Assembly (NCBI RefSeq): GCF_900626285.1
Contig: NZ_LR131147.1
Span: 202,267 to 266,266, forward strand
DNA length: 64,000 nucleotides
Reading direction: 5' to 3'
DNA from: Intestinimonas massiliensis (ex Afouda et al. 2020)
Lineage (GTDB): Bacteria > Bacillota > Clostridia > Oscillospirales > Oscillospiraceae
How positions within the stretch are numbered: the first letter of the stretch is position 1; every line of letters starts with the position of its first letter. Under the pieces are notes generated by a model. That model was not told where the DNA came from, searched no databases, and worked only from the letters and a program-made list of their open reading frames with translations. The position numbers were made by a program, and so were the translations under genes. Of the stretch, positions 40,392 to 47,987 are shown piece by piece.

Positions 40392-41312
40392 ATGATACTG
40401 CCTGCCAAGCTCATGCGTACCGCTCTTTTGACCGTCGCCGTTTCCGCCGTCTGTATAGTCGGTGCTTCCGCCGCCAGTGTGGGTGCCGGCACCGTCAATA
40501 CCGACGCGCTCCGTCTCCGTGAGGAGGCCAGCACCTCTTCCACCATCCTGGCTACCGCCTCCAAGGGCGACACCGTGGTGGTTCTGGAGGACGCCGGAAA
40601 CGGCTGGTACAAGGTGGATTACAAGTCCGTTGAGGGCTATATGTCCGCCGACTATGTCACCGTCGCCACCAAGGCGGATGTGACCATCGGCTACGGTCTG
40701 GTCAAGACCGGCGGCTCCACCCTGAACGTGCGCAGCGGGCCTGGCACCAGCTACGGCAAGGTCACTTCCCTGAATGACGGCGCCGTGGTTACCATCGTGG
40801 GCATCGACAACGGCTGGTACAAGATCAAGACCAGCGGCGGCTCCACCGGCTACGTCAGCAGCGACTACATGGTGACCTGCAAGGACTCCGCCGGCTCCCG
40901 GGGCGACGGCACCGTGGCCGCCGCTGTGGCCACCAGCAACAGCCTGGGCCAGCAGGTAGTGGACTACGCCAAGCAGTTCCTGGGTGTGCCCTATGTGTAC
41001 GGCGGCAACGGCCCCAACTGCTTTGACTGCTCCGGCTTCACCACTTACGTGTACCGCCACTTTGGCTACACCCTGAACCGTACCGCCACCGGCCAGCTCT
41101 CCAACGGCGTGTCCGTCTCCAAGAGTGAGCTGCAGCCCGGCGACCTGGTGTTCTTCAAGGACGGCGGCAGCAAGCCCGTGTCCCACGTGGGCATCTACAT
41201 CGGCAACGGCCAGTTCATCCACGCCTCCACCAGTACATACGAAGTCCGGATCAACGATCTGAACAGTGGTTATTACGCCGGCGTGTATGTGTATGCCCGC
41301 CGCATTCTCTGA
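40392..41312 (+). CDS. Secreted SH3-NlpC/P60 cell-wall endopeptidase
   Basis: 306 residues from ATG 40392 with GGAGGGAATC upstream. Signal peptide MILPAKLMRTALLTVAVSAVCIVGASAA; two bacterial SH3 domains (about 33-95 and 105-165; each with NTDALRLREEAS or TLNVRSGPGTS); then an NlpC/P60 domain with catalytic Cys in NCFDCSGFTTYVY, His in KPVSHVGIYIG and the third polar residue in FIHASTST. Such enzymes cut D-Glu to diamino-acid links in peptidoglycan stems during growth or remodelling. Terminated by a strong hairpin. Confidence 0.92.
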   Translation: MILPAKLMRTALLTVAVSAVCIVGASAASVGAGTVNTDALRLREEASTSSTILATASKGDTVVVLEDAGNGWYKVDYKSVEGYMSADYVTVATKADVTIGYGLVKTGGSTLNVRSGPGTSYGKVTSLNDGAVVTIVGIDNGWYKIKTSGGSTGYVSSDYMVTCKDSAGSRGDGTVAAAVATSNSLGQQVVDYAKQFLGVPYVYGGNGPNCFDCSGFTTYVYRHFGYTLNRTATGQLSNGVSVSKSELQPGDLVFFKDGGSKPVSHVGIYIGNGQFIHASTSTYEVRINDLNSGYYAGVYVYARRIL

Positions 41313-41351
41313 TCATTTGCCCGGCAGGCAGATGTGATTCTTTAACCGACC

Positions 41352-41386
41352 AACAGCGTGCGCGGGAACCGCGCACGCTGTTTTTT
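41352..41386 (+). terminator. Terminator of NlpC/P60 gene
   Basis: 14-bp stem AACAGCGTGCGCGG / CCGCGCACGCTGTT with loop GAA, followed by TTTT. Confidence 0.92.
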
Positions 41387-41403
41387 GCGAAAGGATGAGC
41401 TGT

Positions 41404-42297
41404 GTGAAAAATCACCTGGCGCTGGGCCACGTGCTGGCCCTGGCAGTCTCAGTGGTGTGGGGTACCACCTACATCTCCACAAAGGTACTCCTGACCGCTT
41501 TCCATCCGGTGGAGATCCTGATCTTCCGCTTTCTTCTGGCCTGGGCGATGCTCTTTCTCTGCTCCCCCAAGCCGCTGCTGCCCAAGAGCCTGAAGGGTGA
41601 GCTTCCCTTCCTGTGCTGCGGCCTCACCGGTCTAACCTTCTACTCCATTCTGGAGAACTACGCTCTGCAGTTCTCCCTGGCCTCTACCGTGGGGCTCATC
41701 ATCGCCGCCGCCCCCATGTTTACCGCCCTCCTGCTGTGGCTGTGCCGGCGCTCCAAACGGCCGGGCGGCGCCTTTTTCATTGGATTCTGCCTGGCCATGG
41801 CCGGTATCGCCCTGATCTCCCTGGCGGAGGGGGAATCCTTTGACTGCAACCCCATCGGCATCCTGCTCTCTCTGGCAGCCGCCGTCTGCTGGGGCGGCTA
41901 CGGGGTCTGCCTAGAGTGGGCCCACGTCAGCGCCGGCCTGAACGATCTTCAGATCACCCGCAAGATCTTTTTCTGGGGGCTGCTGTTCACCCTCCCCTTC
42001 ATCTGGATCAACGGTCTGAGCCTGGACCTGTCCCGGTTCGCAAGCCCCGTCCTGCTGGGCAATACCCTCTATCTGGGCATCGGAGCCTCCGCCCTGTGCT
42101 TCCTGGCCTGGAACAGGGCCTCCGCCCTGATCGGCTCCATCGCCACCAACGTCTACCTCTATCTGATGCCCGTCATCACCGTGGTGGCCTCCGTCCTCAT
42201 CCTTCAGGAGCCCGTCACCGCCCTCACCCTGGCCGCCATCGTGCTCATCCTGTCCGGCCTCATCCTGTCCCAGTGGAAAAAGCGGGCCCATGTTTGA
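41404..42297 (+). CDS. EamA/DMT-family transporter
   Basis: 297 residues from GTG 41404, selected because AAAGGATGAG is suitably spaced; the ATG at 41395 lies on top of that site. Ten hydrophobic segments in two EamA repeats: SVVWGTTYISTKVLLTAFHPVEILIFRFLLAW in the first and AAAVCWGGYGVCLEWA in the second. The family exports amino acids or metabolites; the substrate cannot be predicted. Single gene after the NlpC/P60 terminator. Confidence 0.88.
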   Translation: MKNHLALGHVLALAVSVVWGTTYISTKVLLTAFHPVEILIFRFLLAWAMLFLCSPKPLLPKSLKGELPFLCCGLTGLTFYSILENYALQFSLASTVGLIIAAAPMFTALLLWLCRRSKRPGGAFFIGFCLAMAGIALISLAEGESFDCNPIGILLSLAAAVCWGGYGVCLEWAHVSAGLNDLQITRKIFFWGLLFTLPFIWINGLSLDLSRFASPVLLGNTLYLGIGASALCFLAWNRASALIGSIATNVYLYLMPVITVVASVLILQEPVTALTLAAIVLILSGLILSQWKKRAHV

Positions 42298-42385
42298 TTT
42301 TGATTAAAAATTTGCGCTGCATAATTTGCCTCATTCCTGCCGATACTAGCCACGGTATCTCAAATTTGAGGAGGCAGCATATCCT

Positions 42386-42592
42386 ATGATTCTTGACAAG
42401 ATCGCCCTGATCCTGGCCATCATCGGCGGGCTCAACTGGGGCAGCATCGGCTTGTTCCGATTTGACATCGTAGCCGCCCTGTTCGGCGGCCAGACCAGCA
42501 TGGTCAGCCGCATCATCTACGCCCTGGTTGGCCTGGCGGCCCTGTGGTGTATTTCCCTGCTCTTCCGCGACACCCGCTCCAAAGGCGACTGA
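42386..42592 (+). CDS. DUF378 (YuzA-like) membrane protein
   Basis: 68 residues with GAGGAGGCAG upstream. Two transmembrane helices (IALILAIIGGLNWGSIGLF and SRIIYALVGLAALWCISLLF) with the diagnostic G-G-x-N-W-G motif of DUF378. Function unknown. Followed by a terminator that overlaps the csoR promoter. Confidence 0.9.
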   Translation: MILDKIALILAIIGGLNWGSIGLFRFDIVAALFGGQTSMVSRIIYALVGLAALWCISLLFRDTRSKGD

Positions 42593-42609
42593 TCCTTCCG
42601 CCTTTGCCA

Positions 42610-42643
42610 GTCAAGGCCCTGAAACTGGGCCTTGACTTTTTTT
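42610..42643 (+). terminator. Terminator of DUF378 gene
   Basis: 10-bp stem GTCAAGGCCC / GGGCCTTGAC with a 7-base loop, followed by seven T. Its 3' arm and T-run form part of the next promoter. Confidence 0.9.
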
Positions 42644-42660
42644 GTCCCTTGACGTACACT
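42632..42660 (+). promoter_or_regulatory. Promoter of csoR-copA
   Basis: TTGACT (42632-42637) in the terminator arm, 17-bp spacer, TACACT (42655-42660). The transcription start would fall inside the CsoR operator just downstream. Confidence 0.65.
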
Positions 42661-42677
42661 ACACCCCAGGGGGGTGT
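42661..42677. promoter_or_regulatory. CsoR operator
   Basis: Palindrome ACACCCC-AGG-GGGGTGT directly after the -10 box; G/C-tract inverted repeats of this type are CsoR binding sites. The G-run also supplies the csoR ribosome site, so operator and translation signal coincide. Confidence 0.75.
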
Positions 42678-42683
42678 TCAGCC

Positions 42684-42947
42684 ATGATGGCAGATACCAA
42701 AACCGTCCTGCGCCTGCTCAAAACCGCGCGGGGACAGCTGGACGGCATCATCAAGATGGTGGAGGACGATCGCTACTGCATTGACATTTCACAGCAGCTG
42801 ATGGCCACCGAAGCCATTCTCAACCGCACCAATAAGGAGATCCTGGCCGCTCATTTGAAGCACTGTGTGCAGGAGGCCTCCTCCCCGGAGGAGCGCAGCC
42901 AGAAAATTGATGAGTTTGTTCAGACATTGGGGCGGATTTTGAAGTGA
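42684..42947 (+). CDS. csoR: CsoR-family copper-sensing repressor
   Basis: 87 residues from ATG 42684 (an adjacent ATG at 42687 is equally possible). All-helical DUF156/CsoR fold: TVLRLLKTARGQLDGIIKMVEDDRYCIDISQQLMATEAILNR. The Cu(I) ligands are Cys in DRYC and the His-x3-Cys in AHLKHC. It should leave its operator when it binds Cu(I), inducing itself and copA. The copA start lies 32 bases downstream. Confidence 0.93.
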   Translation: MMADTKTVLRLLKTARGQLDGIIKMVEDDRYCIDISQQLMATEAILNRTNKEILAAHLKHCVQEASSPEERSQKIDEFVQTLGRILK

Positions 42948-42979
42948 TCCAAGTTCCCTTTGGAAAGTCTGGTGAAACC

Positions 42980-45511
42980 ATGAAACAAAAATTTGATGTG
43001 ACCGGCATGACCTGCTCGGCCTGCTCCGCCCACGTAGAGAAGGCAGTGCACCAGGTGGAGGGTGTGGATCAGGTCAATGTCAATTTGCTGGGCAACTCCA
43101 TGCTGGTGGAGTACGCCGAAAACACCACGGACGCTCAGCATATTATCCAGGCGGTGGAGGCGGCGGGCTACGGCGCCTCCCTGCCCCAGGCGAAGACAGC
43201 CTCTGCCCCGGCCCGTCGGGAAAACGTGATGGAAGAGGAGGCCGCCGGCATGAAACGGCGGTTCTGCTCCTCCCTGGTCTTTCTGGTGCCCCTGTTCTAT
43301 CTCTCCATGGGCCACATGATGGGCTGGCCTCTGCCCGCCTTCTTCCACGATCCGGGCAACGTGTTCGTGGTGGCCTTTCTCCAGTTTCTCCTCACTCTGC
43401 CCATCCTGTACATTAACGACAAGTACTACAAGGTGGGCTTCAAGTCCCTGTGGCACCGGGCGCCCAACATGGATTCCCTCATTGCCCTGGGCTCCGCCGC
43501 CGCCATGATCTACGGCACCGCAGCCCTGTTTCAGATCGCCTGGGGCCTGGGCCACGGAGATCAGGCCCGGGTGGACCGGTGGTCCATGGACCTGTACTTT
43601 GAATCGGCGGGCATGATCCTCACCCTCATCACCCTGGGCAAGTGGCTGGAGACCCGCTCCAAGGGTAAGACCAGCGAGGCCATCACCCGGCTCATGGACC
43701 TGGCCCCCAAGACCGCCACCGTGCTCCGGGAGGGGGTGGAGGCGGAGGTCCCGGTGGAGGAGGTGCTGGTGAACGATCTGGTGGTGGTAAAGCCCGGCGG
43801 CCGCATCCCGGTGGACGGCGTGGTCACCGAGGGCCGGTCCTCGGTAGACGAGTCCGCCCTGACCGGCGAATCCCTCCCGGTGGAGAAGAACCCGGGGGAC
43901 AAGGTGGCCGCCGCCTCCATCAACAAGTCCGGCTCCTTTACCTTCCGGGCCCTCCGGGTGGGTGAGGACACCACCCTGGCTCAGATGATCCGGCTGGTGG
44001 AGGAGGCCTCCTCCTCCAAGGCCCCCATCGCCAAGCTGGCGGACAAGGTGGCGGGGATCTTCGTGCCCACCGTCATCACCATCGCTATTGTCACCGCCGC
44101 GGTGTGGCTGATTGCCACCGGCGGCGATATCACCCGGGCCCTCACCGCCGGCGTGTCGGTGCTGGTGATCTCCTGCCCCTGCGCCCTGGGGCTGGCCACT
44201 CCGGTGGCCATCATGGTGGGCACAGGCAAGGGCGCGGAAAACGGTATCCTCATCAAGTCCGCCGAGGCTCTGGAGACCCTCCACACCATCGGAGCGGTGG
44301 TGCTGGACAAGACCGGCACCCTGACCCAGGGCAAGCCGGTGGTCACCGACTGCCGGACGGCGGAGGACGTCACCGAGGAGGAACTGCTGTGCGTGGCGGC
44401 CTCCCTGGAGAAGCCGTCCGAGCATCCGCTGGCGGAGGCCATCCTGGCCGAGGCCCAGGAGCGCAACATTCCGCTTGTGAATGTAACTGACTTTACAGCT
44501 GCTCCGGGCCGCGGCATTGCCGCCGCCCTTCATGGTGCCCCCGTGCTGGCTGGCAACCGTGCCATGATGGAAGAAGCTGGCGTACCCCTGGGCGAATTCG
44601 CCGGTCAGGCGGAGGCGCTGGCCCAGGCGGGCAAGACCCCGCTGTTCTTTGCGGAGAGCGGCAGTCTGCTGGGCATTGTGGCGGTGGCTGACACCCCCAA
44701 GCCCACCAGTGCCGCGGCTGTGGCCGCCTTCCAGGCCATGGGCATCGACGTGGTCATGCTCACCGGCGACAACCGGCGCACTGCTGAGGCGGTGGGTAAG
44801 GCCCTGAAGGTGAACAAGGTCATCTCCGAGGTGCTGCCGCAGGACAAGGAAAAAGCCATTACAGAGCTTCAGGCACAAGGAAAACGGGTAGCCATGGTGG
44901 GTGACGGCATCAACGACGCCCCCGCCCTGGCCCGGGCAGATGTGGGCATCGCCATCGGGGCGGGTACCGATGTAGCCATTGAATCGGCGGACATCGTGCT
45001 GACGAAGAGCGACCTGCTGGACGCGGTCACCGCCGTCAAGCTGTCCAGGAAGGTGATCCGCAACATCAAGGAAAACCTGTTCTGGGCCTTCATCTACAAC
45101 ATCATCGGCATCCCTCTGGCAGCCGGTGTGTGGTACCCCCTGTTCCACCTGCAGCTCTCCCCCATGTTCGCCGCCGCCGCCATGAGCATGAGCTCGGTGT
45201 GCGTGGTCACCAACGCCCTGCGGCTGAAGTGGTTCAAGCCGGAACGCGGGGACTTTTCCCCCGCCGCCGGATCTCAATCGGAAACCGAGAAAGGAAGTAA
45301 TCTTATGACAAAGGCCATGGTAATCGAAGGCATGATGTGCGCGCACTGCAAAGCCCACGTGGAAAAGGCCCTCAACGCCCTGGATGGCGTGACCGCCACG
45401 GTGGATCTGGAGGCCAAGACCGCCCACATCACGCTCAGCGCCCCCGTCTCTGACGACACGCTGAAAAACGCGGTGACGGAAGCTGGCTACGAAGTCGTCT
45501 CCATTCAGTAA
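42980..45511 (+). CDS. copA: Copper-exporting P1B-type ATPase with fused C-terminal CopZ-like domain
   Basis: 843 residues from ATG 42980 (GGTGAAACC upstream). An N-terminal metal-binding domain (GMTCSACSAHVEKAV) is followed by eight membrane helices, the actuator motif LTGESLP, the transport-site CPC in ISCPCALGLATPVAIMVG, the phosphorylated DKTGT, HP in SEHPLAEAI, and GDGINDAPALA. After the last helices the frame continues through a linker into a second heavy-metal domain, MVIEGMMCAHCKAHVEKAL, resembling the chaperone CopZ. Most CopA proteins end before such a domain. Exports Cu(I); regulated by CsoR. Confidence 0.93.
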   Translation: MKQKFDVTGMTCSACSAHVEKAVHQVEGVDQVNVNLLGNSMLVEYAENTTDAQHIIQAVEAAGYGASLPQAKTASAPARRENVMEEEAAGMKRRFCSSLVFLVPLFYLSMGHMMGWPLPAFFHDPGNVFVVAFLQFLLTLPILYINDKYYKVGFKSLWHRAPNMDSLIALGSAAAMIYGTAALFQIAWGLGHGDQARVDRWSMDLYFESAGMILTLITLGKWLETRSKGKTSEAITRLMDLAPKTATVLREGVEAEVPVEEVLVNDLVVVKPGGRIPVDGVVTEGRSSVDESALTGESLPVEKNPGDKVAAASINKSGSFTFRALRVGEDTTLAQMIRLVEEASSSKAPIAKLADKVAGIFVPTVITIAIVTAAVWLIATGGDITRALTAGVSVLVISCPCALGLATPVAIMVGTGKGAENGILIKSAEALETLHTIGAVVLDKTGTLTQGKPVVTDCRTAEDVTEEELLCVAASLEKPSEHPLAEAILAEAQERNIPLVNVTDFTAAPGRGIAAALHGAPVLAGNRAMMEEAGVPLGEFAGQAEALAQAGKTPLFFAESGSLLGIVAVADTPKPTSAAAVAAFQAMGIDVVMLTGDNRRTAEAVGKALKVNKVISEVLPQDKEKAITELQAQGKRVAMVGDGINDAPALARADVGIAIGAGTDVAIESADIVLTKSDLLDAVTAVKLSRKVIRNIKENLFWAFIYNIIGIPLAAGVWYPLFHLQLSPMFAAAAMSMSSVCVVTNALRLKWFKPERGDFSPAAGSQSETEKGSNLMTKAMVIEGMMCAHCKAHVEKALNALDGVTATVDLEAKTAHITLSAPVSDDTLKNAVTEAGYEVVSIQ
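45305..45511 (+). CDS. Possible CopZ made from an internal start in copA
   Basis: The ATG at 45305 is in frame with copA and is preceded by AAAGGAAG at 7-8 bases, a proper ribosome site. The resulting 68-residue protein (MTKAMVIEGMMCAHCKAHVE...) is a complete CopZ-type copper chaperone with the CxxC pair. Thus one locus may yield both the fusion and a free chaperone, or an ancestral copA-copZ pair lost its stop codon. Free CopZ production is inferred. Confidence 0.5.
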   Translation: MTKAMVIEGMMCAHCKAHVEKALNALDGVTATVDLEAKTAHITLSAPVSDDTLKNAVTEAGYEVVSIQ

Positions 45512-45608
45512 ATGTTTCCTCTGATGGGAAATAGTTTGCGTTGCAAATTTCCTAGCTTTCCCGTATGCTATCAAGCGCAGCCCGACTGAAAGCTGTACTT
45601 GACGGCGA

Positions 45609-45637
45609 AAGGGGCTCCGGTTCGGAGCCCCTTTTTT
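45609..45637 (+). terminator. Terminator of csoR-copA
   Basis: GGGGCTCCG / CGGAGCCCC stem with loop GTT, followed by six T. A weaker hairpin built on TTTGC-GTT-GCAAA lies at about 45529-45551. Confidence 0.92.
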
Positions 45638-45668
45638 GTCGGGCAAGCTTGAAAAAAGGAGATCCGAT

Positions 45669-47846
45669 ATGCGCAAAATTCCCGCAGCCCTTCTCTCTCT
45701 GGCGCTCACTGCCTCTCTGGCCGCCCCCACCGCAGCGGCGGCACCTGCCGCCTCTTCCCTGCCCGAACTGGATGGTCACTGGAGCCAGTCCGCCTTCGAG
45801 CGCTGGCACGATTACGGCATCGTGGAGGGCGACGCCCGCGGCATGCGGCCCGACGCCTCCATGACAGTGGGTGAATTCGCCGCCCTGCTCTGCCGCACCA
45901 TGGGGTACACCGAGGTGGCCGCCAACTCCTACGCCGACCTGAAGGGCGACGAGTGGTACGCCCCCTACATCCTCAAGCTCACCGCCGCCGGCGTCCTCCA
46001 GGGCGACGGCACCAACTGCCGGGCCGAGGAGCCCATGGACCGCCAGCGGGCCACTGTTCTCTACGCCCGGGCCCTGAGCATCCGTCCCACTCAGAATCCC
46101 GATCTGAGCAGCTTTGTGGACGGCAGTCAGGCCGCCGACTGGGCCGCCGGCTACATCGACGCCATGGCCCAGGCCGGTATCATCCAGGGCATCGGCGGCG
46201 GCCAGCTGGCCCTGGGCCAGGAGATCACCCGGGGCTCCGTGGTCACTGTGCTCAACAACTCCGTGGCTGAGTATGTCAACGAAAACGGCGCCGTCGTCAC
46301 CGGCGAAGTCAACGGCATCCTGCTGGTGGCCGCCGACAACGTGCGGGTGGAAAATGCCCACGTCAACGGCACCCTGCTGGTGGCCCCAGGCGCCGGCAGG
46401 GGCTCCCTCACTGTGAAGAACAGCACCGTGGCCGGTGACATTCTGGTGGAGGCCCGCAATTCCGCGCTCTCCCTGGCCGATACCACTGTGGAGGGCGAAC
46501 TGGCCCTCTCCGGCGGCGAGACCAGCGTGGCTCTGGCCGCCGGTACCCAGGTGGCTCTGCTCACCGTGGAGGGTGCTGACAGCTCTGTCCAGGTGGCCAG
46601 CGGTGCCTCCGTGGACACCCTCTCCGCCCTCTCCGCTGTGAAGGTGAACAACCAGGGTACCATCTCCTCCGCCGACATCCAGGCTGACCAGGTGGTCATC
46701 GATGGCAACAAGCCCGCTGCCGTCGATGTGGCCGACGGCGTGACCCCGCCCACCAACAGCGCGGGTGAGGAGGTCACCGGCTCTGGCAGCTCTTCCCCGG
46801 ATAACGGCGGCTCCGGTTCCGGCGGTGGTTCCGGTTCCGGCGGCGGCTCCGGTTCCGGCAGCGGCTCCGGTTCCGGCGGCGGTTCCGGCTCCGAGGACCA
46901 GCAGAAGCCCATCTCCGGCATCCTGGGTGTCCGGCCTGTGGACCAGGAGGGCTCCCTGGAGGATCTGCCCGCCGTCACCGCCCAGGCCAGCCAGGAGGAC
47001 GGCTTTGTCCGCATCGCCCTGTCTACCGACGCTGTGGTGCCCGTCCACCAGAGCGAGGGTGCCGGCAAGGGCTCCTGGGTCGGTGTGGCCTTTGAGGCCC
47101 CCGAGGGCTACGAGGGCGAGACCTTCAAGTACACCTTCGGCACCCAGTCCTCCCCCACCGCCGACAACAGCACCGATCTGACCGTGGATCCCACCATCGG
47201 CGAGGGCAAGTATGCGGTGTTCTTCATCAACGCCAGCTCCATCGCACCCAAGACCCACATCACCCTCCAGTGGGGTGAGGAGGGTGAGCCCACCCAGTAT
47301 GTGGTGGACCTTTCCGGGGTCCAGACTCCTGTGGTGGCCCTGGAGGATGTGATCGTGTCCACCCATGAGCTGCCCTCCGGCGTGGAGTCCACTCCCACCG
47401 GTTTGAGCTTTGACGGCAGCACCGCCCTGGTGCAGAACGGCGGCTCCGGCGAGCTGAGCCAGGAGCAGGTCCAGGGCATGGGCGGCGGCGGTGAGTACAC
47501 CGTCTACTACTCCGTGCCCCAGGCTCTGGGTGACGGCACCCTGAAGTTTGACAAGATCGCCCGCTCCATCAACGGCGGCGCCCTCAACACCTGGGGCATT
47601 TCCAGCGAGACCGACGCCCAGTCCGGCTCCGGCTGGTGGACCAAGGACAGCACCCACTACTTCTTCAAGTGGGGCGCCGTGTTTGCCGCCCAGGAGGAGA
47701 GCGGCTACGTGATGAAGGACGGCGGCATTTACGAGTACACCCTGTACTTCCTGGACAACGACGGATCCCAGGACAATGTGGTGGCCACCTGCACCTTCAC
47801 CATCGACCTGAGCGGCTACACCATTACCCCCGGTGAATCCGCCTGA
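45669..47846 (+). CDS. SLH-domain surface protein with Gly-Ser linker
   Basis: 725 residues from ATG 45669 with AAAGGAGATC upstream. Signal peptide MRKIPAALLSLALTASLAAP; three SLH repeats (LDGHWSQSAFERWHDYGIVEG..., YADLKGDEWYAPYILKLTAAGVLQG..., SQAADWAAGYIDAMAQAGIIQG...); a beta-solenoid-like region with repeats of NGTLLVAPG and NSTVAGDILVEARN type (about 205-365); a Gly/Ser linker (about 375-415); and a beta-rich C-terminal domain (about 420-725). The solenoid resembles polymer-like adhesin stalks. It is attached to the wall by the SLH part; the ligand is unknown. Single gene between two terminators. Confidence 0.85.
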   Translation: MRKIPAALLSLALTASLAAPTAAAAPAASSLPELDGHWSQSAFERWHDYGIVEGDARGMRPDASMTVGEFAALLCRTMGYTEVAANSYADLKGDEWYAPYILKLTAAGVLQGDGTNCRAEEPMDRQRATVLYARALSIRPTQNPDLSSFVDGSQAADWAAGYIDAMAQAGIIQGIGGGQLALGQEITRGSVVTVLNNSVAEYVNENGAVVTGEVNGILLVAADNVRVENAHVNGTLLVAPGAGRGSLTVKNSTVAGDILVEARNSALSLADTTVEGELALSGGETSVALAAGTQVALLTVEGADSSVQVASGASVDTLSALSAVKVNNQGTISSADIQADQVVIDGNKPAAVDVADGVTPPTNSAGEEVTGSGSSSPDNGGSGSGGGSGSGGGSGSGSGSGSGGGSGSEDQQKPISGILGVRPVDQEGSLEDLPAVTAQASQEDGFVRIALSTDAVVPVHQSEGAGKGSWVGVAFEAPEGYEGETFKYTFGTQSSPTADNSTDLTVDPTIGEGKYAVFFINASSIAPKTHITLQWGEEGEPTQYVVDLSGVQTPVVALEDVIVSTHELPSGVESTPTGLSFDGSTALVQNGGSGELSQEQVQGMGGGGEYTVYYSVPQALGDGTLKFDKIARSINGGALNTWGISSETDAQSGSGWWTKDSTHYFFKWGAVFAAQEESGYVMKDGGIYEYTLYFLDNDGSQDNVVATCTFTIDLSGYTITPGESA

Positions 47847-47868
47847 CCCGCTTTCCCTTTCCCTATTG

Positions 47869-47901
47869 GAATGGCCCGCTGCAATTTGCAGCGGGCCATT
47901 C
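47869..47901. terminator. Terminator of SLH-linker protein gene
   Basis: Perfect palindrome, about 16-bp arms around GAATGGCCCGCTGCAA with a one-base centre; the T-rich sequence CGCTTTGTTC follows on the plus strand. Confidence 0.8.
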
Positions 47902-47920
47902 GCTTTGTTCAAAATACAGA

Positions 47921-47948
47921 TTGCAATTCTCTAGTATCGGAGTAGAAT
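47921..47948 (+). promoter_or_regulatory. Promoter of MATE exporter gene
   Basis: TTGCAA (47921-47926), 16-bp spacer, TAGAAT (47943-47948), 40 bases before the start. Confidence 0.5.
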
Positions 47949-47987
47949 AGTCCTGCTGTGTAAATTTCCCGTAAAGAAGTGTGATCT

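Noticed and set aside
42920..45730. 936-codon frame antisense to copA
   Set aside because: Shadow of copA; spans the copA terminator, which a real gene would not.
45552..47912. 786-codon frame antisense to the SLH-linker protein
   Set aside because: Low-complexity product (GTGAAAG repeats) that only mirrors the Gly-Ser linker.
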